Source of the DNA: CAYLLT01 sp964591605
GTDB taxonomy: Bacteria > Planctomycetota > Phycisphaerae > UBA1845 > PWPN01
DNA: 30,064 nt
Assembly: GCA_964591605.1 (NCBI GenBank)
Contig: CAZQEN010000049.1
Span: 1 to 30,064 of the forward strand
Direction of reading: 5' to 3'
In this document: piece after piece, positions 14,924 to 24,476 of the stretch
Layout of the letters: each line of letters opens with the position of its first letter
Numbering within the stretch: the stretch's first letter is position 1
Notes under the pieces: generated by a model
Database searches by the model: none
What the model saw: only the letters and a program-made list of their open reading frames with translations
What the model was told of the DNA's origin: nothing
Position numbers and translations under genes: made by a program

Positions 14924-15994
14924 TCAATCAAACGAGATGTCCCCTCCTCTTCCCGTGCCGACCCACATCGGATGACGGGTGTTGGACATCAACTGGTAAT
15001 GCACCCGCTCCACGTGCCCGTCAAAGAAGCCCACGTTCATCCGGGTCCGCGGCTGGTAGAGCGGGTCGGGCTTGGTGCCGGTGACCCAGTTGGAGCCGGT
15101 GAAGTCGGCGCCGACCAGTTTCGGGTCGCTCGAACGCTCGCCGTGGCGGTACCGCAGCGGCGTGCCATTCGTGGACGTGGCCGAGATGTAGTCGGCATTG
15201 TGCGACTGGGTACTGCCGTCCGGCGCCCGCCCGCTGATCGTTCTCGGGAAGATCCCCAGCTTGCCCGCCTCGACGGCCAGGGCGACATTGCCGGTCACGT
15301 TGTGCAGGCCCGCCATCGCGTTCACGCCGTAGCTCATCCACAGCAGCGGCAGCGGCGCTACGGCCGACGAGGGCTGGGCATTTGTCCAGATCAGCCGCTC
15401 CTTATACGTCAGGACGTTGAACGTCCACGCGGATTCCTTCTGGGCGATCCGGGCGTTCGTGTACTTCGCCCCCCGGTCCGGCCGGTATTCGAACACCAGA
15501 TCGAAATCATTCGAATCCGCATCGCGCCCGAACCAGGTCTGCCGCACCGAGTCCTGGACGTCCGTCTGCCACACGCCGTTCCCCAGCCGCTTCACGTGGT
15601 TGAATGCCCCGTCTCCCGAGGTCCGGCCCTCGAAGGTCGACCCGCCATACAGATCGACCCAGACCGCCGGAATCGGCTTGGGATCGTTGTCGTTCGGGCA
15701 GGTGAAGATCGCCGGCTCGGTCGCGTTCACGCGAAGCGCGGCAATCGCCCACCCGAAGTTCACGCTCACCCGCTCCCGCTTCATCTGACGTTCCAGGACG
15801 TGCGTGAGCGCACCCTGGACGCATTGCTTCATGTTGTTGGCACACACGGCCGCCCGGGCCTGTTCCCGCGCATTCTGCAGGGCAGGGAGCAGGATGGCGA
15901 TCAGGAGGGCGATGATCGCCACCACGACCAGCACTTCGATCAGGGTGAAGCCCCCGGCGGACCGGCGGCGCGAGCCTCTGTATAAATGACTCAT
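14924..15994 (-). CDS. Type IV prepilin-like protein (DUF1559-like, planctomycete type)
   Basis: The protein (356 residues) begins with a short basic leader ending in GG and then FTLIEVLVVVAIIALLIAIL, the type III signal cleaved and N-methylated by prepilin peptidase. Next come the planctomycete-typical helix end LLPALQNAREQARAAVCANN and a large pseudopilin head. Near the C terminus is MNVGFFDGHVERVHY, the conserved DGHV element of the H-X9-DG group. Such proteins are numerous in planctomycetes and are thought to form surface filaments or secretion pseudopili. The start at 15994 gives a leader of about 13 residues; 16009 is possible. No ribosome-binding site is clear. A hairpin lies in its leader and a terminator follows it. 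Confidence 0.9.
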   Translation of the reverse strand: MSHLYRGSRRRSAGGFTLIEVLVVVAIIALLIAILLPALQNAREQARAAVCANNMKQCVQGALTHVLERQMKRERVSVNFGWAIAALRVNATEPAIFTCPNDNDPKPIPAVWVDLYGGSTFEGRTSGDGAFNHVKRLGNGVWQTDVQDSVRQTWFGRDADSNDFDLVFEYRPDRGAKYTNARIAQKESAWTFNVLTYKERLIWTNAQPSSAVAPLPLLWMSYGVNAMAGLHNVTGNVALAVEAGKLGIFPRTISGRAPDGSTQSHNADYISATSTNGTPLRYRHGERSSDPKLVGADFTGSNWVTGTKPDPLYQPRTRMNVGFFDGHVERVHYQLMSNTRHPMWVGTGRGGDISFD

Positions 15995-16622
15995 GTGATG
16001 ACCCGCCATCGATAACGCTCCGCAGTTCGAAGTGGCACGGAGAGGCTCATCGGGCACCTCGTGCCCGCAACCTGTCCATCTTCAGTGTATGCGTTATCCG
16101 TCCTGAACTCAAGACATCGTATGAATCGGTTTTTGAAGGCACTTCCAGGCAGCTGTGCCGCCTGTTGAGAGTGCCTCTCATCACCCGTGCGGCCGCGGTA
16201 CCCGGCCCGGCGGCAAACCTCCGTGCGGCCCCTGCCGGGCATTTCTGACCCCTCACTGCCATTCGCTTCCACCCCTCCCGATCGCTTTGCCCGGGGGACC
16301 TTTTCCCGTCACCTGTGCATCCATCCCGCCTGCCGTCCGCGGCCCACCACCGTCCCGCAGACCCGGCCCTCGCCCGACCTTCCGGCGAAGCCCATCGGGT
16401 TCCCGACGCCCCTCCGAGCCGCGAACTCCGCTCTCTCCCCCTGTCCTGCCCCGGTCTCGACAAACCTTTCCCGGATTCCCCCGTCAACCGCGCTCAGCCG
16501 GGCAGTGTGCCCTCTGATCGGCGTTTCGTTGCCGCTGGCGGGGTTGGCGCTTAGCATCGGAGGTGCGGATACGGGCGGGGGCCCAGGGGGCTGAACTTCC
16601 CCGGCCGCGGGAGCGATCGCAG
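15995..16622. other. C-rich spacer between divergent genes
   Basis: The 628-bp region separates the prepilin (minus) from the oxidoreductase (plus) and should hold both promoters. I see a strong hairpin at 16051-16067 (CGGGCAC, CTC, GTGCCCG) in the prepilin leader and a looser one around 16136-16175 (GGCACT/AGTGCC). From about 16180 to 16560 the plus strand is very pyrimidine-rich, with several overlapping open frames that look like composition artefacts. No gene is supported. Confidence 0.5.
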
Positions 16623-17546
16623 ATGGCCGACATTCGCGCGGGAATCATTGGCATGGACACCTCGCACGTCCGGGCGTTCACCGAATTGTGGCACAAGCCC
16701 GACGCGCCGGGGCACGTCGAGGGCGTCCGGGTGGTCGCAGCCTACCCCTCGTTCAGTCCCGACCTGCCTGAAAAGAGTGCTGATCGGGTCGAGGGTTACC
16801 GCAAGGTCCTCTCCGAAACCCACGGCGTGAAGATGGCGGCCTCCATTGCCGAGCTGGTCGAGCAGGTGGATGCCATCCTCATCGAGAGCGTCGACGGGCG
16901 TCGGCATCTGCCGGAGCTCAAGGCGGTCGTGGCGGCCCGGGGCGGCAAGGACAAGCCCGTGTTCATCGACAAGCCCTTCGCCGCGAGCCTGGCCGACGCG
17001 AAGGAAATGGCCAGGATCATCCGCGAGAACGGCATGGCGTGTTTCAGCTCGTCGTCGTTGCGCTTTGAACCGAATCTGCAGAAGTTCCTGCTCGACAAGG
17101 CTCAGGGGAAGATCCAGGGCTGCGACGCCTTCTCAGGTGCGAGCCTCGAGAAAACCAACCCTGGCTTTTTCTGGTACGGCATTCACGGCGTCGAAATCCT
17201 CTACACGGTGATGGGCCGGGGCTGCAAGACCGTCCGCTGTTCGAGCACGCCGGCCGTCGACGTCGCCGTGGGCGTCTGGAGCGACGGCCGCATCGGGACC
17301 ATGCGCGGCATCCGCGAGGGCCGGGCCGAATACGGCGCCTTCGTCCTCTGCGAGAAAGGCTACACCCACGTTCGCAACGAGCCGGGGTCCAATGTCTACG
17401 TCGGTCTCATCCGGGAAATCACGAAGTTCTTCCAGAGCCGGAAATCACCCGTGCCGATCGAAGACACGCTCGAGATCTGTGCGTTCTGTCAGGCCGCGTG
17501 GGAATCGTCGCAGGCGGACTGCGGCGACATCAAGATCGGCGTGTGA
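16623..17546 (+). CDS. Gfo/Idh/MocA family oxidoreductase
   Basis: The 307-residue protein has the two-domain layout of the Gfo/Idh/MocA family, NAD(P)-dependent dehydrogenases of sugars, inositols and related compounds. The nucleotide domain covers 1-120, with IRAGIIGMDTSH at the dinucleotide loop and the family's E/DKP motif as FIDKPFA (114-120). The C-terminal domain includes FFWYGIHGVEILY. The dinucleotide loop lacks the usual GxGxxG (GMDTSH instead), a variant seen in a branch abundant in planctomycetes. The start at 16623 fits the fold; a frame extended to 16563 has no support. The substrate is unknown, and it stands apart from the M16 genes by 154 bp. Confidence 0.88.
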   Translation: MADIRAGIIGMDTSHVRAFTELWHKPDAPGHVEGVRVVAAYPSFSPDLPEKSADRVEGYRKVLSETHGVKMAASIAELVEQVDAILIESVDGRRHLPELKAVVAARGGKDKPVFIDKPFAASLADAKEMARIIRENGMACFSSSSLRFEPNLQKFLLDKAQGKIQGCDAFSGASLEKTNPGFFWYGIHGVEILYTVMGRGCKTVRCSSTPAVDVAVGVWSDGRIGTMRGIREGRAEYGAFVLCEKGYTHVRNEPGSNVYVGLIREITKFFQSRKSPVPIEDTLEICAFCQAAWESSQADCGDIKIGV

Positions 17547-17700
17547 CCGCCGGCATCGAGAAGCGCCGCTGGAATCCCGACCCTGACATCGCGGCGATTC
17601 GACGCGCGGATTCGACGGGATGATGGCGCGACGGCGGCCGACCCGCCCGCCAGCGTGCGACGCGTCCTGTTTGCTCGAAGAGTCTGGGGGACCGGGCCGA

Positions 17701-18954
17701 ATGTCAGAACAGGTCATCGCCTATCCGACCGTGCATCGTCGACTCGATTGCGGCGTTCAGCTCGCCGTGATGCCGATGCCGGGGCGCCCGGTCGCGGCCC
17801 TCGAGATCCGCATCCTGGCCGGCTATGCCTACGAGGATCCGGCCTGCCTGGGCGTCGCGTACGTGGTCAGCGAGACCATCTCCAAGGGCACCGCTCACTT
17901 CGACGCGCGCGGGCTGAGCGACGCGTTCGACGCGATCGGCGCCTCCCACGGCACGTTCACTGGACGCGAGACCATCGGCTCATCGTCGCTGTGCCTGCCC
18001 GAGTTCCTGCCGCGGGTCATCGAGCTCCACGCGGAAATGATCCGCACGCCCACCTTCCCCGGCGAGGCTTGCGAGACGGCCATCGAGCTCTCCCGCCAGT
18101 CGCTCCTGGCCCTCGAGGACGACCCGCAGGAGCTGGCCAGGAAACTGCTTCACCGGCAGGCGTATGCCGAGCCCCTCGGCCGGCACGTGCTCGGCGAGGC
18201 CGCCACGCTCGAGAACATCAACCGCGAACGGATCGTGGAGCACTGGCAACGGCACTTCCGCCCGCAGCGGATCATGATCGCCGTCGCGGGGGCGGTCGAT
18301 CCCGGCCAGGTCGCCGATTGCGTGGAGCATCACTTCCGCGGCGGTCCCTCGGAACCAGACACCCTGCCGAACTGGTTTCCGTTGCGCTTCACGCCCGGAC
18401 GCAGCCACCATTCAAAGGAACTCGAACAGGAGCAGGTGGCCCTCTGTTTTCCGGCCGCGGCGGTCGTCGACGACGACTATCCCGTCGAGCAGGTCCTGCT
18501 CGGCGTGCTGTCCGGCGGCATGAGCGCCCGCCTGTTCACGGAGGTGCGGGAGAAGCAGGGGCTGGTGTACTGGATCGGGGCCTGGAGCGACCAGCCGCGC
18601 CGGGGCGGAATGATCCACGTGGGCGCCTCCTCGACCCCCCAGAATGTGGGCCGGACCTACGCCACGATTCTGCGCGAGCTCGACCGGCTCGCCGGGGATG
18701 TCACCCCGAACGAGGTCGAGCGGGCGATCACCGGTCTGGTCGCCCGGACGCAGACCCAGGGCGACGTGACCAGGTCGCGGGCGACGGACCTGGTGAACGA
18801 CCTGTTCTTCTACGGCCGCCCCGTCCCCGTGGAGGAGAAGCTGGCCCGCATCCGTGCGGTCACGACGCAGGACATCGCCCGATACCTGGCCGGCCACCCG
18901 CGCGATCCGTTGAGCGTGGTGACCCTGGGCCCTGCGCCGATCGATCCCGGATGA
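17701..18954 (+). CDS. M16 peptidase-like subunit lacking the zinc motif
   Basis: The 417-residue protein has the two alpha/beta halves of an M16B (processing-peptidase-like) subunit. At the position of the inverted zinc motif HxxEH it reads YVVSE (54-58, in GVAYVVSETISKGT), so it cannot bind the catalytic zinc. The C-terminal half retains the GGMSARLF...VREKQGLVY segment that shapes the substrate chamber. In the M16B group a catalytic subunit often pairs with an inactive one like this to form a closed chamber for oligopeptides. The gene 73 bp downstream encodes the active partner, which supports a heterodimer. The start at 17701 has a GGGGGA stretch 10 or so bases upstream. No signal peptide, so probably cytoplasmic. 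Confidence 0.9.
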   Translation: MSEQVIAYPTVHRRLDCGVQLAVMPMPGRPVAALEIRILAGYAYEDPACLGVAYVVSETISKGTAHFDARGLSDAFDAIGASHGTFTGRETIGSSSLCLPEFLPRVIELHAEMIRTPTFPGEACETAIELSRQSLLALEDDPQELARKLLHRQAYAEPLGRHVLGEAATLENINRERIVEHWQRHFRPQRIMIAVAGAVDPGQVADCVEHHFRGGPSEPDTLPNWFPLRFTPGRSHHSKELEQEQVALCFPAAAVVDDDYPVEQVLLGVLSGGMSARLFTEVREKQGLVYWIGAWSDQPRRGGMIHVGASSTPQNVGRTYATILRELDRLAGDVTPNEVERAITGLVARTQTQGDVTRSRATDLVNDLFFYGRPVPVEEKLARIRAVTTQDIARYLAGHPRDPLSVVTLGPAPIDPG

Positions 18955-19027
18955 CCCCGGCGGGGGATCAGTCGAACGCGGATGTGCGGCCCCCGGATGT
19001 TGTGTGTTTCGCATGTGGAACCGTGAC

Positions 19028-20266
19028 ATGCCCTCACCTTTCGTTGTCGAGAAGCTCTCGAACGGCCTGACCGTCGTGGTCGACGCCATGCCGCACGTGC
19101 AGTCGGCGGCCTGCGGCTTCCTGGTTCGCACCGGCGCCCGCGACGAGCCGCCGGAGCTGGCTGGCGTATCCCACTATCTTGAGCACATGTGCTTCAAGGG
19201 GACGGCCACCCGCACCTGGAACGACATCAACATCGCCTTCGACGAACTCGGGGCGAACTACAACGCCTTCACCAGCAAAGACCGGACGTTCTACTACGGC
19301 TGGGTCCGCACGGATGACTTTGAGCGCCAGCTCGAACTCCTGGCTGACATGATGCGGTCCGTCCTCCCGCCCGGCGAATTCGAGACGGAAAAGAGCGTCA
19401 TTCTCGAAGAGATCGCCATGGCCGGCGATGATCTGACCTCGAAAGCCTACGACTTCCTCTACGAGCGGCTTTTCGCTGGCTCGTCCCTCGCCTGGCCGGT
19501 GCTCGGGTATGAATCCACCGTCCGGGAGATGACCCGCGATCAGATGTCCGCGTACTTCTCGCGCCGCTATGCCCCCGACAACCTCGTCCTGCTCGCCGCG
19601 GGCAACCTGGACCCCCGCGAGGTGATCCGCGCCGCCCGGCGCCACTGCGGCGCGTGGCCGCCCGCGGGCAACGGACATCGGCGCACCCCGCCCGTCTTCC
19701 GGAGCGGCGCCGGCGTACAGGTTATTGACCGCTTCAACCAGCTGGCGGTGTTCCTCGCTTACCCTTCCGCTTCCGCGAGCGATCCGCTCGACGAAACCGC
19801 CGAGGCCGTCGCCGCCATCCTGGGCGGCGTCAACTCGCGCATCTACTGGAACGTCGTGCAGGAAGGGCTCAGCCCGCGGGCGGGCGTGTTTCGCGAGGAG
19901 TACCACGATGCCGGCGCGCTCACCCTGTTTGCCCTGTGCGAACCCGAAAACGTTGAGAAGTGCCTGGAGGTGATGCGGGAGCAGGCGGTTCAACTGACCC
20001 AGGGCGGCGTCGAGCCCAGGGAGATCGCGCGGGTCAAGAACCTGCGCCGCACCTCGCTGGCCGTCGAGTCGGAGGCGCCGTTCTTCCGCCTCGGGCAGCT
20101 CGCCGACGACGTGGACTACCTGGGCGGCCCGCGCACCACGCAGGAACGGCTCGCCGCTGTCGACGCGGTCTGCGAGGCCACCATCGCCGAATACCTTCAG
20201 CGATTCCCCATCACCACCGAGGGCCTCCTGGTGAGCGTGGGCCCGCGAAACTGGCCGCACCCATGA
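19028..20266 (+). CDS. M16 family zinc metallopeptidase, catalytic subunit
   Basis: The 412-residue protein is a typical M16B peptidase. The inverted zinc motif is HYLEH (49-53) within GVSHYLEHMCFKGT, and the third ligand is E127 or E128 in EKSVILEEI, about 74 residues on. The second half carries GGVNSRIYWNVVQEG, matching the arginine/tyrosine region that binds the substrate chain. These enzymes degrade or process peptides inside a two-subunit chamber. The preceding gene gives the inactive partner. The start is uncertain among GTG 19004, ATG 19013 and ATG 19028. The last is preferred because family members begin shortly before the VVEKLSNGLTVVVD strand; none has a good ribosome-binding site. 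Confidence 0.92.
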   Translation: MPSPFVVEKLSNGLTVVVDAMPHVQSAACGFLVRTGARDEPPELAGVSHYLEHMCFKGTATRTWNDINIAFDELGANYNAFTSKDRTFYYGWVRTDDFERQLELLADMMRSVLPPGEFETEKSVILEEIAMAGDDLTSKAYDFLYERLFAGSSLAWPVLGYESTVREMTRDQMSAYFSRRYAPDNLVLLAAGNLDPREVIRAARRHCGAWPPAGNGHRRTPPVFRSGAGVQVIDRFNQLAVFLAYPSASASDPLDETAEAVAAILGGVNSRIYWNVVQEGLSPRAGVFREEYHDAGALTLFALCEPENVEKCLEVMREQAVQLTQGGVEPREIARVKNLRRTSLAVESEAPFFRLGQLADDVDYLGGPRTTQERLAAVDAVCEATIAEYLQRFPITTEGLLVSVGPRNWPHP

Positions 20267-20376
20267 CGCAGGGTCCCGGACCTGGCCAACCCGGCCGATT
20301 CAGCACCGGCGGTCTGTCAGAAGCCGGAGCGTCAGCGACGGGCCTGTCCCATCGCTGGTGGTACCTTCCTTTTACC

Positions 20377-20395
20377 GGCAAGGCTCGCCTTGGCC
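20377..20395. terminator. Possible hairpin between convergent genes
   Basis: GGCAAGGC, TC loop and GCCTTGGCC form a stem with one bulged base in the gap between the M16 gene and the convergent lipoprotein gene. There is no T run on either side, so its role as a terminator is only suggested by position. Confidence 0.3.
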
Positions 20396-20409
20396 GCACG
20401 CAAGGCCCC

Positions 20410-21234
20410 TCACGGACGTTCGGGGTTCTGATCGCCGACCGGACCGCTGGTGCCGGTGGCCGAAGGAGGCGGGCTCCACTCGAACAGGCCGGCCGGCAGC
20501 GGGCCGTCGAGCTTCCAGTCCGAGAACCGGACTCGAATCCTCATCTGGCCCGCGTTTATTCGCTGGGATTCAGAGGAAGACTTCGGCGGATCGAAGTCCA
20601 CCCTCACCGGCAGGTGATGGGCATCGCCTGAAACCCAGAGCGTCCAGTCAAACTCCTCCTGCTCGAAACGCAGTCGATGCACCGCCCGGCCTTCCAGGTG
20701 CTCCTCGCCCGCGTACGAGGCCCGGATCACCCCATCGAGCATATCCGCCGCGGGATCGTTCAGCAGAAACGCCCCGGCCGCCCGGACCCCGTCGTCGCTC
20801 ATCGTCAGCACCCGCAGAATGCCCGGCGCCGCCGTCTCATTCATATCGCCTTCCTGCTCGCGCTGCGTGTATCGACCGAGGGCGGGCAGGTGAATGCTGA
20901 TGCGTCTGCCATCGGCGATCACCGTCGTGCCACCCGAGCCCTCGCGCGGACGGATGGCAAACCGCCGGGGCCGCTCGAAGGCGACGACGTACCTGGACTC
21001 TCTGACAGGGGTCGAAACATCCTCTGAGAGGTACACCTCACAGTCGACGTTCACCGACAGACTCGCCGACCGCACCACCCTCTTCGAGAGACCAGACAGC
21101 ATCTCGAGGACCTGCGGATCGATCGCAGGACCGCCCGCTGCCGCATGCCCTTCATGGCCGCCGTCTCGATCGCATCCGCAGAGCCCCACGACGATCAGGA
21201 CACCCGAGGTCGCGACACCCACCCTGCGCGTCAT
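20410..21234 (-). CDS. DUF2092-like (LolA-fold) predicted lipoprotein
   Basis: The 274-residue product starts with a lipoprotein signal (RRVGVATSGVLIVVGLCGC, lipid-modified cysteine probably C21). The body matches the DUF2092 or LolA/LppX-like fold: a half-barrel with alternating strands such as YVVAFERPRRFAIRP, TVIADGRRISIHLPALGRYT and the late VRVDFDPP. Such proteins are thought to bind lipids or other hydrophobic ligands in the periplasm. The start at 21234 has AGGAG 7 bases upstream and makes the lipobox fit; a longer frame to 21384 overlaps the neighbour's promoter. It is divergent from the mechanosensitive channel gene, with about 170 bp between starts. Confidence 0.82.
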   Translation of the reverse strand: MTRRVGVATSGVLIVVGLCGCDRDGGHEGHAAAGGPAIDPQVLEMLSGLSKRVVRSASLSVNVDCEVYLSEDVSTPVRESRYVVAFERPRRFAIRPREGSGGTTVIADGRRISIHLPALGRYTQREQEGDMNETAAPGILRVLTMSDDGVRAAGAFLLNDPAADMLDGVIRASYAGEEHLEGRAVHRLRFEQEEFDWTLWVSGDAHHLPVRVDFDPPKSSSESQRINAGQMRIRVRFSDWKLDGPLPAGLFEWSPPPSATGTSGPVGDQNPERP

Positions 21235-21408
21235 GTGTTTCTCCTGAAGCTCGTCCCCTGACAGGTGAAGCTTGGCCTCCGGCCTATCATCGTGGCCCCG
21301 TCTCTCGAAGACAACCCGACCACCGCTTGGTCGAACGCCGACGGTTGCCTTCGCATTGTGCCGCCGTACCCGAGCACGTACCATGGTGCGGTTTTCGGGG
21401 GCGAGTTC

Positions 21409-23814
21409 GTGCGTACCAGATGCAGCCTGTGTCGAGCGATTCTGATCGGTCTGCTTTCAGCAGCAGGGGGGCCGCCGGGCGCGCAGGGCGCGGAGCCCGG
21501 TGCAGCGCCGGCCGGCCCGGTCGCCGTCACGGCCGCCACGCTGCAGGAGGAACTGGCGACGGCCCGCAAGCTGCTCTCGGAACGGCGCGACGCGGCCAGC
21601 GAGCAGATGCGGGAGATCCAGGCCGCTCTCAAAAGCCTGCAGGATCAGCAGGCCGGTGCGCCACCCACTCCGGAGGAGAAGCAGCGGGCCGATGAGCTCG
21701 AGGCGCGGCGCACGGCCCTGCAGGATGAACTCGCGTTCCTCGAAAGCGCGGCCAGCGCCCGGCAGTCGGCCCTGGAGTCACTGCAGACCCGGGAACGCAT
21801 CGAGCAGGAGACCCGGCTTCTCGAGCAGCGCAGCGCCGATCGGCCGCTGACCTACGGACCGGCCCAGGTGGCGTCGCTCAAGGCCGACATCGAGGCGGCC
21901 CGCAGTCTTCTGCTCACCATCCAGCAGAACCAGCAGTCCCGCCAGACCCAGGTCGCCGACCTGAACAGGCGAATCGAACGGGCCGATCCGAATCAGAATG
22001 TCGCCGTCCTGCAGGCGCAGCGGGCCGCGCTGGAGGCACAGCTTGCCTCCTCCCGCGAAAGCATCCGCACCTGGGAGGCTCGGATCGCCCTGGCCCGCAA
22101 GAAGCTCAGCCTGGCGTCTCCGGCCACGGCCGCGACGCTCAAGACGCAGCCCACCACAACCAGCGCCCCGGCCAACGAAGCCCGCGACGCCGAGAACAAG
22201 CAGAAGATCGCCGAGCTGCTGGCCGAGGAGGCCCGCGGCGAGCGCACCAAGGCCCGCCAGAGGCTGGATGCGATCTACCGGAAACTGTTTGAGGAGGCAG
22301 AGGCTGGTAGCAACACGGCCGGGCTCGAGGACGATCGCGACTACTGGGAACGCAAGCTCAGCTACGAGTCGCGGCGTCTGCGGCAGGCGGATACCGCCAA
22401 GCGGATCGCCGCGGAGAAGCGCCAGATCGCACAACTGCAGTCGCGGATCGATGCGGCGTCGCAGCAGACCGAGAACCTCTACAAGACCCGGGCGCGGATG
22501 ACCCCCGAGGAGCGAGAGGAACTCCAGCAGGAGTTCCGGCAGAAGGCCGTCGAGGCCCGGCAGTCCGCGCAGGAAGTCCTGCGCCGCGCGCAGCAGGAGC
22601 GGCCCACTGCCGATCTGTGGGACAAGTTCATCAAGAGCGTGGATGCCCTCGAGGAGGCGCTGCGCGAGCGCGTGAAACAGGAATACAACCTGCTCCACTA
22701 TCAGCGCATGCGGACGCTGCTCGACGCGGAGCGCCAGCAGATCACCAGCCTGCAGGACAGCACGGACGTCATCAGCCTCGCTCTCTCGCGGCAGGCCGAG
22801 AAGTACCAGCAGCTCGCCCAGTTGTACGACGCGTGCGCCGAGATCCTGGTTCCCACCCAGCCGGGTTTCCTGGAGCGGAACCGCAGGATCATCAACTCCA
22901 TCTGGATCGTGCTGACCGCGGTGGCGGCGGGCTACGCCCTCCGGCTGGTGGCGTGGCTGGCCCTGCGTCTGACGAGGGCCGCCGCCGTGCGTATGCCCGG
23001 CCGGTTCTCGGTCAAGCGGATCGAGACGCTGCTCAGCTTCTTCACCAGCATCACGAAGGTGTTCATCTGGATCTTCGCGATCGTGCTGGTGCTCAACGAG
23101 TTCAAGATCGATCCGGCCCAGAGCACGGCCTACATCGGCATCGTCACCATCCTGCTCGCCGCGATGTTTCAGCAGATCGTGATCGACTTCGTCAAGGGTT
23201 TCGACATCATCAGCGGGCGGCACTACAACGTCGGCGACTTCGTGGAGCTCGACGGCAAGACGGGTCACGTGATCGACTTCTCGGTCAAGCATACGCGGAT
23301 CCGCACCCCCTCGGGCCAGGAGTACAACCTGCCCAACAGCAAGTGCATCCCGTCGCGGCGGTTTCCCGACGGATACGTGGACAACTACGTGGACGTGCCG
23401 GTGCGTTCGACGGCGGACGTTCAGCGGGCCAGGCGGGCGATCGCTCCGGTGTGCCGGCTGCTGAGCCGGCGGGTCGAGCAGGTCAAGGAGGAGCCGGTCT
23501 TCGTCGACCAGTTCCCGGGCACGCGTCCCAACAGCCTGATCCTGCGGTACCGCGTGCGCATCCTGCCCGCCAGCGAGTGGGTGATCACCGAGCAGTTCAT
23601 CCCGGACGTCAAGGCGAGCCTGGCCGCGGAAGGCATCGAGCTGGACGATGAGCCGGGCTTCTTCTTCATTAACCGCATCCAGGTGTTCCGCCAGCTCTTT
23701 GCCCGGGAGCTCTCTGAGGAACAGATCCTCAAGGAGGCCAAGGATCAGCAGCGGCCGACCGCGGAACGGGGGACGGAGCCTGCTGAAGACACTGGGCACC
23801 TCCAGAAGGTATGA
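21409..23814 (+). CDS. Large MscS-type mechanosensitive channel with long coiled-coil domain
   Basis: The 801-residue protein starts with a signal peptide (to about GAQGAEPG, residue 27). A long periplasmic coiled-coil region follows (about 40-480, rich in QLQSRIDAASQQ-type heptads), as in the MscK/YbdG-like large channels. Transmembrane helices lie at about 495-520, 545-566 and 574-604. The last is the pore helix (AYIGIVTILLAAMFQQIVID) leading into the MscS beta domain (NVGDFVELDGKTGHVIDFS) and the C-terminal alpha/beta domain. These channels open under membrane tension to release solutes. The pore helix lacks the glycine/alanine zipper of E. coli MscS. The GTG start at 21409 is chosen for the signal peptide and a GGGGGCGAG site upstream; a longer frame begins at GTG 21265. 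Confidence 0.88.
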   Translation: MRTRCSLCRAILIGLLSAAGGPPGAQGAEPGAAPAGPVAVTAATLQEELATARKLLSERRDAASEQMREIQAALKSLQDQQAGAPPTPEEKQRADELEARRTALQDELAFLESAASARQSALESLQTRERIEQETRLLEQRSADRPLTYGPAQVASLKADIEAARSLLLTIQQNQQSRQTQVADLNRRIERADPNQNVAVLQAQRAALEAQLASSRESIRTWEARIALARKKLSLASPATAATLKTQPTTTSAPANEARDAENKQKIAELLAEEARGERTKARQRLDAIYRKLFEEAEAGSNTAGLEDDRDYWERKLSYESRRLRQADTAKRIAAEKRQIAQLQSRIDAASQQTENLYKTRARMTPEEREELQQEFRQKAVEARQSAQEVLRRAQQERPTADLWDKFIKSVDALEEALRERVKQEYNLLHYQRMRTLLDAERQQITSLQDSTDVISLALSRQAEKYQQLAQLYDACAEILVPTQPGFLERNRRIINSIWIVLTAVAAGYALRLVAWLALRLTRAAAVRMPGRFSVKRIETLLSFFTSITKVFIWIFAIVLVLNEFKIDPAQSTAYIGIVTILLAAMFQQIVIDFVKGFDIISGRHYNVGDFVELDGKTGHVIDFSVKHTRIRTPSGQEYNLPNSKCIPSRRFPDGYVDNYVDVPVRSTADVQRARRAIAPVCRLLSRRVEQVKEEPVFVDQFPGTRPNSLILRYRVRILPASEWVITEQFIPDVKASLAAEGIELDDEPGFFFINRIQVFRQLFARELSEEQILKEAKDQQRPTAERGTEPAEDTGHLQKV

Positions 23815-23918
23815 GGCGGCATTCTCTGCACGGCGGGCGGGCGCCCTCGCTGCGCCGCGGCCGGGAAAGGAACACCAGCGGTGTCGTGAAGATCTTAATA
23901 GGGCCGCGGTCCGCGTGA

Positions 23919-24476
23919 TCAGGATCCGGGCAGTTCGGGTGGGCGGTTGCGGAGGCGCTGCTCGTAGGCCCGCATCTGGTCGGCCTGCTCCCGGACGGCC
24001 GCCGCAAACTCGCTGTCGGTCATCCACTGGGTGCGGAGCCTGCCGAGGTCATAGATGACCACATGCCGCCCGTTGGGGCGCAGCAGCAGCGAGACGTGGT
24101 AGGAGACAGCGATGATGACGGGCTGGCCGCTCCGGTGAGCATAGCTGCGATCGGCATAGCCGGCGTAGGACTGGATCCCTTTGGCCTCCTCCTCCGTGAG
24201 GGTGCCGGGCAGCCAGCCGAGTTCGTCGATGCGACTCTGCAGGGCGCGGACGGTCCCGTCGAGGTTTCGCTGGGAGATCGCCAGACGTGCGCTGTCGCTG
24301 CGGTAAACCACCAGGACGCAGATCAGTGCCGCTGAAAAAAGCAACAGCAACGCCGTTCGCAGAATCTTCTGCTGCCGGGCCCGGATCCGGCTTTCCACCA
24401 GACGTTGTTGAGGGGCCGGAACCGGCGTGGGGATAGACCGGGCGGCGCCGGCCTGCAATGGCTGGATCATCTGCAT
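23919..24476 (-). CDS. Single-span membrane protein of unknown function
   Basis: The 185-residue protein has a basic, proline-containing cytoplasmic N terminus, one transmembrane helix at about 41-58 (TALLLLFSAALICVLVVY), and an extracytoplasmic domain of about 125 residues with no motif I know (it includes HVSLLLRPNGRHVVIYDLGR). GGAG lies 9 bases before the ATG. A likely minus-strand promoter is at 24543-24572. It is convergent with the MscS-type gene. I do not recognise a family. Confidence 0.75.
   Translation of the reverse strand: MQMIQPLQAGAARSIPTPVPAPQQRLVESRIRARQQKILRTALLLLFSAALICVLVVYRSDSARLAISQRNLDGTVRALQSRIDELGWLPGTLTEEEAKGIQSYAGYADRSYAHRSGQPVIIAVSYHVSLLLRPNGRHVVIYDLGRLRTQWMTDSEFAAAVREQADQMRAYEQRLRNRPPELPGS

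Noticed and set aside
12749..15985. A forward open frame of over 1000 codons
   Set aside because: It runs antisense through the dehydrogenase and prepilin genes and across real forward coding; the product is arginine/histidine-rich composition without any domain. High GC keeps the antisense frame open.
16187..16594. Open frames in the C-rich spacer
   Set aside because: Proline- and arginine-rich products in several overlapping frames, no start sites and no family; explained by strand composition.
19034..20260. A 408-codon minus-strand frame
   Set aside because: Antisense to the catalytic M16 gene, which carries an intact zinc motif.
21778..24027. A 749-codon minus-strand frame
   Set aside because: It mirrors the MscS-type channel gene, whose domains and helices are unambiguous on the plus strand.
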